A stretch of 64,000 nucleotides of DNA, taken from assembly GCA_050746185.1 (NCBI GenBank), contig JBOGLA010000018.1:1-64000 (forward strand), read 5' to 3'. The translations under genes and the position numbers were made by a program. The notes below the pieces were generated by a model. The model searched no databases. It saw only the letters and a list, made by a program, of their open reading frames with translations, and was not told the origin of the DNA. Below are positions 1-8,631 of the stretch, piece by piece. Position 1 is the stretch's first letter, and the number at the start of each line of letters is the position of its first letter. The stretch comes from PALSA-188 sp050746185 (GTDB lineage: Bacteria > Acidobacteriota > Terriglobia > Terriglobales > Acidobacteriaceae).

Positions 1-231
1 GTGCCCCAGGTTCGCGCCGTTTTTCGGCGCTAACCTGGGATACGCGCACCTTCAAGCAGGATTGGCGGCGACTGGCCGCTTTTTTCGCTATGCATTGGGG
101 GAAGTCGGCATCGTCGAAAATCGAGTCGGGATGGCGAGCAAGGGATCGGGATACCCAAACGTCATGCGGCTAGGCGCGAATGCTCCTCAACCCAGGTTAG
201 CGTCCAAAGAACGGACGCGAACCTGGGGCAC
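1..231. repeat. BIME-like paired-hairpin element
   Basis: The outer ends are inverted repeats: GTGCCCCAGGTTCGCG at 1-16 and its reverse complement at 216-231 (17 of 18 bases match when extended). Each end is itself a hairpin: 5-39 (arms CCCAGGTT.../...AACCTGGG) and 191-227 (same arms, one internal mismatch). The middle has no convincing gene. The element sits directly in front of the conserved part of the transglutaminase gene, in the place where that gene's N-terminal domain should be. It may extend left of the window. It shares its design with the elements at 22908-23171 and 44315-44446, although the stem sequences differ. Confidence 0.75.
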
Positions 232-243
232 CGGGCCGGCTAT

Positions 244-1524
244 ATGATTGTGTCATTTTTCCCTCCCGGCGGTGCCGCTCAAAATGAATTCAATGACTGG
301 AGCGAACTCGGAACCTGGTACTCGAACCTGGCGAGCGGAAGATTTGACGCTTCTTCAGATATCAAGCAAAAAGTTGCGGCTCTCACTTCATCGCTTCCTT
401 CGCCTGTCGCCAAGATGAGGGCCGTCGCAAATTTCGTGCAGCATGACATACGGTATGTCGCGATTGAGCTCGGCATCGGCGGCTATCAGCCTCATCCCGC
501 TTCCGATGTGTTTATGCATCACTACGGAGACTGTAAAGACAAAGCGACATTGATGAAATCAATGCTTCGCGAAATGGGAGTTGACTCGTACTACGTGGTC
601 ATCAATGCGGAACGGGGAGGGGTAACAGCGAAGACCCCGGCAAATGTTGATGGATTTAACCATGTAATTATCGCCATACGATTACCGGAGGGCGTGAACG
701 ACCCGTCGCTCATCGCGACTATACAGCATCCGAAACTGGGAAGGCTTTTGTTCTTTGATCCCACCAATGACTTGACGCCTTTCGGCCAAATCGGAGGATA
801 TCTTCAGGCGAACTATGGACTCCTGGTAACTCCAACTGGAGGTGAACTGGTTGAATTGCCGGAAGAACCGGCAACCATGAATAGCATTCAGCGTACAGCC
901 ATTTTTCATCTAGACCCTAGCGGCAGATTGCAGGGCGATGTGAAAGAAATTCGCCTGGGCGATCGGGCGTCGGACGAGCGATGGGCTTTACATACCGTAA
1001 CCAACGACAAAGATAGAATTAAGCCAATAGAAGACGTACTAGCAGGATCGCTGTCAACCTTTCGCATCACCAAGGCCAGCATCATCAACCTTAATTTGAC
1101 GAATCAGCCTTTTGGTTTCGACTATTCCTTCGACGCCGACAATTACGCGAAGACTGCCGGCGACTTGCTGCTCGTACGATTACGGGCAATCGGGATTAAA
1201 TCCAGTGCCTTGCTTGAAACTAAAGATCCCCGCATGTTTCCGGTCGAGTTTGACGGGCCGTCGCGCGATACCGATACTTTCGATATTACCGTGCCGCCCG
1301 GCTATACCGTGGACGATCTGCCGCCCGCAGTGGATGCCGACTATGGTTTCGCCGACTACCACTCAAAGAGCGCCGTGACCGGAAATGTAATTCGCTATAC
1401 CCGCACCTTCGAAGTGAAAGAGCTGAGCGTGCCGGTGAGCAAAGCCGAGGAATTGAAGAAGTTGTACCGCATCATTGCGACGGATGAGCGTAACACTGCC
1501 ATTTTGAAACTCGCCGCCAAATAG
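244..1524 (+). CDS. Transglutaminase-like protein of the DUF3857 type, N-terminally truncated
   Basis: This matches the C-terminal two-thirds of DUF3857/transglutaminase-core proteins, which are usually 600 or more residues, exported, and of unclear substrate. A cysteine-protease-like triad is visible: C97 in YGDCKDKAT, H140 in FNHVI and D172 in FFDPTND. The tail after residue 260 is the usual beta-rich domain. The frame is open back to a stop at 31-33 but holds no start codon between 34 and 243, so 244 is only the first available ATG and has no good ribosome site. The expected N-terminal DUF3857 domain and signal peptide are absent, and a repeat element occupies that position. The gene is probably broken, or its 5' part lies beyond the window. 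carA follows 65 bases later. Confidence 0.75.
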   Translation: MIVSFFPPGGAAQNEFNDWSELGTWYSNLASGRFDASSDIKQKVAALTSSLPSPVAKMRAVANFVQHDIRYVAIELGIGGYQPHPASDVFMHHYGDCKDKATLMKSMLREMGVDSYYVVINAERGGVTAKTPANVDGFNHVIIAIRLPEGVNDPSLIATIQHPKLGRLLFFDPTNDLTPFGQIGGYLQANYGLLVTPTGGELVELPEEPATMNSIQRTAIFHLDPSGRLQGDVKEIRLGDRASDERWALHTVTNDKDRIKPIEDVLAGSLSTFRITKASIINLNLTNQPFGFDYSFDADNYAKTAGDLLLVRLRAIGIKSSALLETKDPRMFPVEFDGPSRDTDTFDITVPPGYTVDDLPPAVDADYGFADYHSKSAVTGNVIRYTRTFEVKELSVPVSKAEELKKLYRIIATDERNTAILKLAAK

Positions 1525-1589
1525 AATCTTTTTACGGCGAAACTTTCATTCCCTGTTAGAATCTTTAAAATCCAAACCCCGGAGTAAAA

Positions 1590-2720
1590 ATGCAGGCCAT
1601 TCTTGCGCTGGAAGACGGCAGAGTCTTCCGAGGCAAAGGCTACGGAGCAAAGGGCGAGTGTTCGGGCGAAGTCGTTTTTAATACTTCCATTACCGGCTAC
1701 CAGGAGATTTTCACCGATCCTTCTTACGCCGGGCAAATCGTAGTTCTCACCAATCCTGAAATCGGTAATTACGGCACCAACTCTGACGACAATGAAGCGA
1801 CTCGGCCTTATATCGAAGGGCTGATCGTGCGCGAATTTTCCCGGGTGAGCTCGAACTGGCGCTCGCAGCAGGTAGCCGAAGAGTATCTGGAGCAGTTCAA
1901 GATTCCCGTCCTTGGCGATATTGATACGCGTTCTCTGGTGCGCCATTTGCGCGACCACGGCGTGATGAGGGGAGTGATTTCCACACTGGAATCAGATGCC
2001 GATAAATTGATCGCCAGGGCCCGCTCGATTCCGAAGATGGACGGAACCGATCTGGCGAAAGTTGTGAGCACAAACCATACCTATGTGTGGGAGACAGGGG
2101 AACGCTCGCACCTGCCGGATGAAATTGTTGGGGTGAAGGATGACCCCGAGCGCTTTCATGTGGTGGCTTATGATTACGGGATTAAACATAACATTCTGCG
2201 CAAGTTGCGCGGGGAAGGATGCAAGGTCACGGTAGTGCCCGCCGAGACTCCCGCAGAAGATGTTTTATCGCTCAAACCGGATGGAGTTTTTTTGTCGAAC
2301 GGTCCCGGTGATCCCGAGCCGTGCACTTATGCGGTGGACAACATTCGTCGCTTGATGGGACGCCAGCCAATTTTCGGAATTTGTTTAGGACATCAGCTGA
2401 CTGGTATTGCACTGGGAGGGAAAACATTCAAGCTGAAGTTTGGACATCATGGCGGAAACCATCCCGTGCAGCAGATTCAGTCCGGCAAGATCGAGATCAC
2501 GGCCCACAATCATAATTTCGCGGTTGACCCGGATTCCTTGCCGCAGAGCGAAGTCGAATTGACGCATATTGACCTCAACGACAACACGCTGGAAGGCATG
2601 CGCCATCGCAACCTGCCGCTGTTTACGGTGCAGTACCATCCCGAAGCCTCGCCGGGCCCACATGACTCGCATTATCTGTTCAAGGATTTTGTGAAAATGA
2701 TGGAGGAATGGAAGGGGTGA
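1590..2720 (+). CDS. carA: Carbamoyl-phosphate synthase small subunit
   Basis: Glutaminase subunit that releases ammonia from glutamine for carbamoyl phosphate, feeding arginine and pyrimidine synthesis. Its 376 residues match the family. The N-terminal CPSase domain (about 1-140) is followed by a class I glutamine amidotransferase domain with nucleophile C265 in GICLGHQL, the HHGGNHPV segment and the HPEASPGPHD histidine/glutamate near the C-terminus. The ATG has a GGAG site five bases upstream. The stop at 2718-2720 overlaps the region just before a lipoprotein gene start. The partner carB lies 0.9 kb downstream, separated by that lipoprotein and a GIY-YIG element. Confidence 0.97.
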   Translation: MQAILALEDGRVFRGKGYGAKGECSGEVVFNTSITGYQEIFTDPSYAGQIVVLTNPEIGNYGTNSDDNEATRPYIEGLIVREFSRVSSNWRSQQVAEEYLEQFKIPVLGDIDTRSLVRHLRDHGVMRGVISTLESDADKLIARARSIPKMDGTDLAKVVSTNHTYVWETGERSHLPDEIVGVKDDPERFHVVAYDYGIKHNILRKLRGEGCKVTVVPAETPAEDVLSLKPDGVFLSNGPGDPEPCTYAVDNIRRLMGRQPIFGICLGHQLTGIALGGKTFKLKFGHHGGNHPVQQIQSGKIEITAHNHNFAVDPDSLPQSEVELTHIDLNDNTLEGMRHRNLPLFTVQYHPEASPGPHDSHYLFKDFVKMMEEWKG

Positions 2721-2722
2721 GG

Positions 2723-3142
2723 ATGAAAACTATCCTGCCAGTTCTGGCCTGCATTGTATTGGCCGGCTGTTCGAAACATCCCGCCAACTCGGACCTTGCG
2801 AAGCAGGGAATCACCGTCTGCGGCGTGCTGACCGACGATAACCAACAACCGATTGCCAATGCCTTCATTGAACTGCACCGCTCGGCCAAGGATCCGACGG
2901 CGTTCCAAACTCGTTATCAAGTCGGAAGAACGGATGACAAAGGCCAGTTCGATGTACAGGGGGTGCCACAAGGCCAGTACTGGATGGCGGTGGTGTCGAA
3001 GGGGCCGTGCAATCCGAAGTCGAAAGAAGAAAACGAATCCCGCCGGGTTGAGGTTGACGTGCCGAATGGAAATCCTGGGGCGGATTGCAAAACGCACTGG
3101 CAAGTGGTGCAGGATACATCATGCAAGGTGACAGTGGAATGA
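2723..3142 (+). CDS. Small lipoprotein with a carboxypeptidase-regulatory-like domain
   Basis: I take the ATG at 2723 rather than the one at 2708 inside carA, because it follows a GGGGTGAGG ribosome site and begins directly with a lipoprotein signal: a Lys, a hydrophobic stretch and the lipobox LAGC. The mature part resembles a single carboxypeptidase-regulatory (Ig-like) beta domain, with the pattern GVLTDDNQQPIANAFIEL and later GQFDVQGVPQGQYW. It contains four further cysteines. Such domains are common in exported acidobacterial proteins. The function is unknown. It starts two bases after the carA stop and is probably cotranscribed with it. Confidence 0.8.
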   Translation: MKTILPVLACIVLAGCSKHPANSDLAKQGITVCGVLTDDNQQPIANAFIELHRSAKDPTAFQTRYQVGRTDDKGQFDVQGVPQGQYWMAVVSKGPCNPKSKEENESRRVEVDVPNGNPGADCKTHWQVVQDTSCKVTVE

Positions 3143-3180
3143 TTGTTTGACTTTATCGAAACGGCGCAATCCTTTTGGAA

Positions 3181-3576
3181 CTGTCATCCCGAGTGCCGGA
3201 CGAGCCGCGCGAAGCGCGGTGAGGACAAGAGAGGGATCTGCATTTGAGCAGTAAGCGCTATTACGTATACATCATGGCAAGCCAGTCGTTGAACTTTTAT
3301 ACCGGGGTCACGGGAAACATTTATCAACGAGCGTTGCAGCACAAATCCGGAGAACTCGACGGTTTCACAAAGAGATACCACATCAACCGACTGGTTTATT
3401 ACGAAACCTTCGAGCACATTGGAAACGCAATCGCCCGCGAGAAGCAAGTCAAGGCGTGGACGCGGGCGAAAAGGATCGCGTTGATCAAAAGCACGAATCC
3501 GACGTGGCTGGATTTCGCCGAGGGATGGGGGCAGAGAACCGAAATGCAGATCCCTCGCTGCGCTCGGGATGACAGG
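3181..3576 (+). mobile_element. GIY-YIG gene enclosed by inverted palindromic repeats
   Basis: The left repeat (about 3181-3245) starts CTGTCATCCCGAG and ends GAGGGATCTGCATTT. The right repeat (3542-3575) is its inverted copy, AAATGCAGATCCCTC through CTCGGGATGACAG. Both ends of the enclosed ORF are made from repeat sequence: the TTG start lies in the last bases of the left copy, and the right copy encodes the residues after WGQRTE. The unit of about 395 bp sits between the lipoprotein gene and carB. An inverted pair in the same orientation but without a gene lies at 19293-19405, and single or differently arranged copies lie at 13043-13205 and 34987-35028. Mobility is inferred, not demonstrated. 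Confidence 0.65.
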
Positions 3577-3648
3577 GAATTGGCGGGAGCAGGAGAAGAC
3601 GACAAGAACGCAATTCCAATTCAGGGCACTCCCGGGAAAATTGCATAA
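3244..3648 (+). CDS. GIY-YIG nuclease family protein (COG2827/UPF0213 type)
   Basis: A compact single-domain GIY-YIG fold protein. Visible motifs are YYVYIM (residues 6-11, the GIY strand), FYTGVT (18-23, the YIG strand), an arginine-containing helix around 29, and the metal-binding glutamate E66 in AIAREKQVKAW. The usual family length is about 90-100 residues. The C-terminal 35 or so residues beyond WGQRTE come partly from the right-hand repeat and are probably not functional. It begins with TTG and has no ATG before residue 11. Its stop (TAA 3646-3648) overlaps the carB ATG by one base. Substrate and role are unknown; relatives elsewhere are free-standing small nucleases. Confidence 0.85.
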   Translation: MSSKRYYVYIMASQSLNFYTGVTGNIYQRALQHKSGELDGFTKRYHINRLVYYETFEHIGNAIAREKQVKAWTRAKRIALIKSTNPTWLDFAEGWGQRTEMQIPRCARDDRELAGAGEDDKNAIPIQGTPGKIA

Positions 3649-6600
3649 TGCCAAAACGTACTGACATCTCGAAAATTCTCATACTCGGCTCCGGGCCCAT
3701 CATCATCGGACAATCTGCCGAATTCGATTACTCCGGCACACAGGCCTGCAAGGCGCTGAAGTCTGAGGGATACGAAGTGGTGCTGGCCAATTCGAATCCG
3801 GCTACCATCATGACCGATCCCGAGGTCGCCGATCGCACCTACATCGAGCCGCTCACCAAGGAATATCTGGAAGAGATTCTGCGCGTGGAGCGCGAACTCT
3901 CTCCGAGCGCGGGGTTCGCTATTCTCCCGACTGTTGGCGGACAAACCGCGCTCAATCTTGCCATCGAACTTGCCGACTCCGGCATCCTCGAAAAATTCAA
4001 TGTTCAGCTAATCGGCGCCCAGATTCAGGCCATCAAGAAGGCCGAAGACCGGCTCTACTTCAAAGATGCGATGCAGAAGATCGGCCTCGACGTACCGAAA
4101 TCCGCGCTGGTCAGCAATTTGAAAGATGGTCTGGAGTTTGCCGGCAAAATTGGATTTCCCGTGATCGTGCGCCCATCGTTCACTCTTGGCGGCAGCGGTG
4201 GCGGGATTGCCTACAACCGCGAAGAACTGCTGGAAGTCCTTGCCCGCGGACTCGATTTCTCTCCCGTACACGAGGCGCTGATTGAAGAGTCGGTCCTGGG
4301 ATGGAAAGAATTCGAGCTCGAAGTGATGCGTGACACCAAAGACAACGTCATCATCATCTGCTCGATTGAGAATTTCGATCCCATGGGCGTGCACACAGGC
4401 GATTCCATCACCGTGGCTCCGGTGCAAACGCTCACGGACCGTGAATATCAGGCGATGCGCGATGCATCAATCGCGGTGATTCGCGAAATTGGAGTGGAGA
4501 CCGGCGGGTCGAACATCCAATTCGGCGTGCATCCCGGCACAGGTCGAATGGTCGTGATCGAAATGAATCCGCGGGTCTCTCGTTCTTCCGCGCTTGCATC
4601 TAAGGCTACCGGGTTTCCCATCGCGAAGATTGCGGCGAAGCTCGCCGTAGGCTATACGCTCGACGAAATTCCTAATGACATCACCCGTAAGACGCCATCG
4701 TGCTTCGAGCCGACCCTCGATTACGTTGTCGTCAAAATTCCCAAATGGCAGTTCGAGAAGTTTCCCGGTGCGGACGAAAACCTGGGGCCGCAAATGAAGT
4801 CCGTCGGGGAAGTCATGGCGATTGGGCGGACCTTTAAAGAAGCTCTGTTAAAAGGCATCCGCGCGCTCGACACCGGCAGGAAAATTGGATCGGAGAAAAT
4901 CGAGCCAAAGATCCTCACGCAGCGTCTGGTAACGCCGCATCCCGAGCGGCTTTCCTACATCCGCTATGCATTGCGCCAGGGGCACACCGTCAAACAACTC
5001 GCCAAGATGACTTCGATGGACCCCTGGTTCCTTTATCAACTCAAAGAAATTAACGATATGCAGTTGGAGTTAGAGAAGCACCCAATGGAGTCCGTTCCCA
5101 CCGAGGTTTTACGGGATGCCAAGCGCATGGGAATCTCCGATGGCAGGCTCGCGGGTGTTTGGAGGCTGAACGAAAAAGGCGCGGCGGAAAAAATCCGCCA
5201 TCTGCGGCGGAAGCATGGGCTCAAGCCCGTTTATAAGCGGGTTGACACCTGTGCCGCGGAATTTGAAAGCTTTACCCCGTATCTTTACTCCACCTACGAA
5301 GAAGAAGACGAAGCCGCGCCCACGTCGAGGAAGAAAGTGATCATCCTAGGCAGCGGACCTAATCGCATAGGGCAGGGAATTGAGTTCGATTACTGCTGCT
5401 GCCACGCAGCATTCGCCCTCCGCGACGATGGCTACGAGACCATCATGATCAACTGCAATCCGGAGACTGTCTCGACCGATTACGACACCAGTGACCGCCT
5501 GTATTTTGAGCCGCTCACTTTGGAAGACGTGTTTGCCGTCTGCGAGCACGAAGCCTCAACTGGCGCCGAAGTCGGAGTGATCGTGCAATTCGGCGGACAG
5601 ACTCCACTGAATCTTTCCCTGCCTTTGAAAGCCGCAGGCGTGAAAATCATCGGCACTTCTCCGGAGTCAATTGATTTGGCCGAAGACCGCAAGCGCTTCG
5701 GCAAATTGCTTGACGAACTCGAAATCCCGCAGGCCCCGGGCGCGATGGCGGCTTCGATCGAAGAAGCGGTCGCGGGCGCGAATCGCGTTGGTTATCCGGT
5801 GCTGGTGCGCCCTTCCTACGTCCTCGGCGGACGAGCGATGGTGATTGCCTACGACGAGGAGACAGTCGTCCGCTACATGAAAGAGGCGGTGGAATATTCG
5901 CAGGACCGCCCAGTCCTGATTGACCATTTCCTCGAAGATGCAATCGAAGTTGACGTAGATGCGCTCTCCGACGGCGAAGATGTGGTCATCGGTGGAATCA
6001 TGCAACACATCGAAGAAGCCGGCATACATTCGGGAGATTCGTCGTGTGTGCTGCCTGCGGTGGACATTCCCGAGCGTCTGCTCGCTCGCATGCGCGATTA
6101 CACCTTCCGGCTGGCGAAGGCTCTCAACGTCGTTGGGCTGATGAATATTCAATTTGCCATTCCGCGCATTGACCAAAGAGTGACGGGCGCCCCTTCGACA
6201 AGCTCAGGGCAGGCTCTCGCCCGTTCGGGGGGAGCCGAGCTCCGCAGCCACGCTGGGAATGGTAGCGGCGGAAAAGTTTACGTCCTCGAAGTGAACCCAC
6301 GGGCTTCACGCACGGTGCCGTTTGTCTCCAAGGCTACTGGCGTGCCCATGGCAAAAATTGCGGCGCGCCTGATGACCGGCCGCAAGCTGCGCGAATTCCT
6401 GCCCGACTTCATTGATCGCCACGCCGATCTCGATACCGGAAATTGTTTCTATGTAAAATCTCCGGTGTTTCCGTGGAATAAATTTCCTGGCGTGGACACG
6501 GTTCTGGGACCCGAGATGAAGTCCACCGGCGAAGTGATGGGCGTGGCCGACAACTTCGGCGAAGCGTTTGCCAAAGCGCAACTCGCGGCGGGACAAAAGC

Positions 6601-7037
6601 TGCCGACCGAAGGTTGCGTATTCATCAGCGTGACCGATCATGACAAACCACACGTCGCTGACCTTGCCCGCAAGTTCGTTGACATGGGGTTCAAACTTGT
6701 CGCGACCGCAGGTACCGCGGACATCATTGAAGAGGCCGGAATGTCCGTCGAACGCGTTTACAAAGTAAAAGAAGGTCGGCCCAATGCCGTGGACTTGATC
6801 AAAGGCGACCGCATTCAGTTGATCGTGAATACTCCGCATGGTCCCGACCCGTTTTTCGATGAAAAAGCAATTCGCCGCGCCGCCGTACAAGCCCGCATTC
6901 CTACGATCACAACGATCTCCGCCGCAAGGGCCGCCGCCGAGGGTATCGCGGCATTGCAGCGTGGTGAAATCAGGGTTCAAGCGCTGCAAACCTTGCACGC
7001 GGAAAGGGGCGCAACACGAATTACCCGGTCATTCTGA
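3648..7037 (+). CDS. carB: Carbamoyl-phosphate synthase large subunit
   Basis: Synthetase subunit that makes carbamoyl phosphate from bicarbonate, ammonia and two ATP. Two homologous ATP-grasp halves are clear: N-terminal PKRTDISKILILGSGP and, mid-protein, KKVIILGSGPNRIGQG. Each carries a glycine-rich loop (SFTLGGSGGG; SYVLGGRAM) and an EMNPR or EVNPR metal-binding strand. An MGS-like allosteric domain follows (about 985-1100). Its 1129 residues are some 50 more than usual. The excess includes a low-complexity insert at about 843-875, just before VYVLEVNPR, made of palindromic repeat DNA. The start overlaps the stop of the GIY-YIG ORF by one base, and the upstream ribosome site is weak, so coupling is plausible. 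Confidence 0.96.
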   Translation: MPKRTDISKILILGSGPIIIGQSAEFDYSGTQACKALKSEGYEVVLANSNPATIMTDPEVADRTYIEPLTKEYLEEILRVERELSPSAGFAILPTVGGQTALNLAIELADSGILEKFNVQLIGAQIQAIKKAEDRLYFKDAMQKIGLDVPKSALVSNLKDGLEFAGKIGFPVIVRPSFTLGGSGGGIAYNREELLEVLARGLDFSPVHEALIEESVLGWKEFELEVMRDTKDNVIIICSIENFDPMGVHTGDSITVAPVQTLTDREYQAMRDASIAVIREIGVETGGSNIQFGVHPGTGRMVVIEMNPRVSRSSALASKATGFPIAKIAAKLAVGYTLDEIPNDITRKTPSCFEPTLDYVVVKIPKWQFEKFPGADENLGPQMKSVGEVMAIGRTFKEALLKGIRALDTGRKIGSEKIEPKILTQRLVTPHPERLSYIRYALRQGHTVKQLAKMTSMDPWFLYQLKEINDMQLELEKHPMESVPTEVLRDAKRMGISDGRLAGVWRLNEKGAAEKIRHLRRKHGLKPVYKRVDTCAAEFESFTPYLYSTYEEEDEAAPTSRKKVIILGSGPNRIGQGIEFDYCCCHAAFALRDDGYETIMINCNPETVSTDYDTSDRLYFEPLTLEDVFAVCEHEASTGAEVGVIVQFGGQTPLNLSLPLKAAGVKIIGTSPESIDLAEDRKRFGKLLDELEIPQAPGAMAASIEEAVAGANRVGYPVLVRPSYVLGGRAMVIAYDEETVVRYMKEAVEYSQDRPVLIDHFLEDAIEVDVDALSDGEDVVIGGIMQHIEEAGIHSGDSSCVLPAVDIPERLLARMRDYTFRLAKALNVVGLMNIQFAIPRIDQRVTGAPSTSSGQALARSGGAELRSHAGNGSGGKVYVLEVNPRASRTVPFVSKATGVPMAKIAARLMTGRKLREFLPDFIDRHADLDTGNCFYVKSPVFPWNKFPGVDTVLGPEMKSTGEVMGVADNFGEAFAKAQLAAGQKLPTEGCVFISVTDHDKPHVADLARKFVDMGFKLVATAGTADIIEEAGMSVERVYKVKEGRPNAVDLIKGDRIQLIVNTPHGPDPFFDEKAIRRAAVQARIPTITTISAARAAAEGIAALQRGEIRVQALQTLHAERGATRITRSF
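6178..6270. repeat. In-frame nested repeat insertion within carB
   Basis: A hairpin with arms ACGGGCG (6183-6189) and CGCCCGT (6218-6224) has the widespread motif CCTTCGACAAGCTCAGGGC placed in its loop. A second small hairpin GGAGC-CGA-GCTCC follows at 6231-6243. The whole block keeps the carB reading frame and encodes a Ser/Gly/Ala-rich loop between two ATP-grasp strands. The same loop motif recurs at 61917-61945 and 62116-62141. The second hairpin resembles sequence at about 20657-20672. Confidence 0.7.
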
Positions 7038-7087
7038 CCGAGGAAGCGCCTTCGCACCGCGCGAAAAAACACCCCAGCGGAGGAGTT

Positions 7088-7414
7088 TCAAGAGCGCAGA
7101 GTCGCACTGACCTCAATGCGCGAAACGGGAAATGGGAACGGAGTGGAGCGGAACCAACCAAACAGATCGACGAAGTGATCCAGAAAGAGGTTGATGGTAC
7201 GGGGTTCGTTCAGGGAAACTACGGGAGTTTCCAGACCGACCGGGCATTTGACGCCCCTGAAGAACTGGGCGTTCTCTTCCTTGGTGAAAGCGATATCGTT
7301 GAGTCCTGTCCCTGAACCACCTGCGAAGGTAATCCGGACCTCGGTGGTATCGTCTGCCAGGATGACGAGGTCACCGCTCACTTCTTTGACTCGGTATAGG
7401 TTCAAGTTAATCAT
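7088..7414 (-). CDS. Hypothetical protein, 108 residues
   Basis: I do not recognise this protein. It is the only convincing coding frame in the stretch between carB and the next secreted protein; the overlapping plus-strand frame has a shadow-like composition. The sequence alternates hydrophobic and polar residues like a small beta-rich soluble protein (MINLNLYRVKEVSGDLVIL...), with no signal peptide or cysteine pattern. A purine-rich AGAAGCGGGA precedes the ATG. It is convergent with carB. Residues after about 90 may not be native, since the frame runs through unconserved-looking sequence. Confidence 0.45.
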   Translation of the reverse strand: MINLNLYRVKEVSGDLVILADDTTEVRITFAGGSGTGLNDIAFTKEENAQFFRGVKCPVGLETPVVSLNEPRTINLFLDHFVDLFGWFRSTPFPFPVSRIEVSATLRS

Positions 7415-7549
7415 TCCCGCTTCTCTGATGCCCCAAAAAAATCATAGCACGCAAGTGAAGCGGCCCGGCCTTCACGTCTTTCTTCTTCAGCACTGCTTTT
7501 TGCAAGAGCCATAGTTAGAATGGTTCGATGCCGAGGGAGTAGTTTACCG

Positions 7550-7978
7550 ATGAAAAAAAGTGCACTAGTTTCGATAATGTTTGCAGTGATATTCTGCGCG
7601 GCGGCTCAAGAGAAGCCAAACGAACGAATCAACGTGTACTTGTCCGGTTCCGGTGCCTGCACTGATAACCCGACCGGAGCAATGGTCGAGTCGTCATTGC
7701 GAGAAAGCATCCGCTCATCAAGCGGCTATGCTCTTGTAGATGTGCAGAGTCCCGGAAACTTTCTCATTGCACTTGCCTGTGTGGACGCGGGCGAGAAGGG
7801 CGAGGGGTGGACCGCTGTAGCGTATCACTACGGACTTCTTATGAAAGCAACTCCGGAGAGCCTTGGAACAGGTATCTGGAATCCGACTCTCGGTGTTTTC
7901 ACGGTTGGTCGCGCCCACGCTCAGAGCAAGGGACAGGAACTCTTTGCAAGGTTTGACAACGACCTACATCGGCCCTGA
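7550..7978 (+). CDS. Secreted hypothetical protein
   Basis: The ATG at 7550 is preferred over the one at 7520 because it gives a standard signal peptide: Lys-Lys, hydrophobic core, and cleavage after CAAAQ. A GAGGGAG site lies about ten bases upstream. The mature part (about 120 residues) has two cysteines (ACTDN and LACVDAG) that could form a disulfide. I recognise no domain. It stands alone between hypothetical genes. The C-terminal half alternates Gly and aromatic residues, suggesting a beta-rich fold. Confidence 0.6.
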   Translation: MKKSALVSIMFAVIFCAAAQEKPNERINVYLSGSGACTDNPTGAMVESSLRESIRSSSGYALVDVQSPGNFLIALACVDAGEKGEGWTAVAYHYGLLMKATPESLGTGIWNPTLGVFTVGRAHAQSKGQELFARFDNDLHRP

Positions 7979-8032
7979 TGCGCCGCAGTGAGACTACTTT
8001 GCTGAGGTCGGGGTTCTCTCTATACTCCTGAC

Positions 8033-8533
8033 ATGACGTTCTGGCCCGAGGTTCTCGCGATATTTGTAGGGGATGTGTTCGCGAGCGTGCTCCTCATCGC
8101 ATTTTATGCAATTATTCAGTGGTTTTTGCGGGCGACCGACGTCACGGTTTCTTACAACTGGGGATTTAGAGGCACAGACTTCTACCCAAATTTCGACATA
8201 CGTAATCGTTCCAGCTCCAGAACCTATCTGTTGGCGAACATCGCTTATACGAAGAATCGGGGAGAAGACGTTGTCTGGTTCGACAATGATTCTGTCTGGG
8301 ACCAAAAGTTGGGACCAGGAAGCATCCGAGGACGCAACTACAAAATCGCGCCTGTCAAGGGCATCACTACGACGGAAGAGGCACTAGAATTAGAGGTAAC
8401 GATCCGACTACAGAACGGAAGGCAATTTTGGCTGAAGGGTCAAGGACCCGGCCAGCTTCGCGCGCGACGAATTCAAAGAATGGCGTTCTGGTTGCGAGAT
8501 AAATTCGAGAAGGCAGCAATACCCTTGGAGTAG
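8033..8533 (+). CDS. Membrane-anchored hypothetical protein
   Basis: There is one N-terminal transmembrane segment (about residues 7-31, from VLAIFVGDVFASVLLIAFYA onward), followed by a predominantly beta soluble domain of about 120 residues (VTVSYNWGFRGTDFYPNFDIRN...). The pattern resembles small immunoglobulin-like or PilZ-sized domains, but I cannot assign a family. No cysteines or catalytic motifs stand out. The basic C-terminal segment contains RARRIQRMAFWLRDK. It lies 99 bases upstream of the vapBC operator region. Confidence 0.6.
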   Translation: MTFWPEVLAIFVGDVFASVLLIAFYAIIQWFLRATDVTVSYNWGFRGTDFYPNFDIRNRSSSRTYLLANIAYTKNRGEDVVWFDNDSVWDQKLGPGSIRGRNYKIAPVKGITTTEEALELEVTIRLQNGRQFWLKGQGPGQLRARRIQRMAFWLRDKFEKAAIPLE

Positions 8534-8631
8534 CTCCCAGTCCCAAGAGCCCCGTCCCCCGAACCCTCGAGGTTCCGCGCGTCCCCGGCTTCGCGATTTT
8601 CGAGACGCAGTAATGCGACCCTCAAGCTGAG

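Noticed and set aside
62..247. A 61-residue ORF inside the first repeat element
   Set aside because: It lies wholly in the paired-hairpin element and the product has no protein-like pattern; the frame downstream is a different one.
7191..7514. A plus-strand ORF opposite the 7088-7414 gene
   Set aside because: Ser/Pro/Leu-rich shadow composition; the minus-strand frame is more protein-like.
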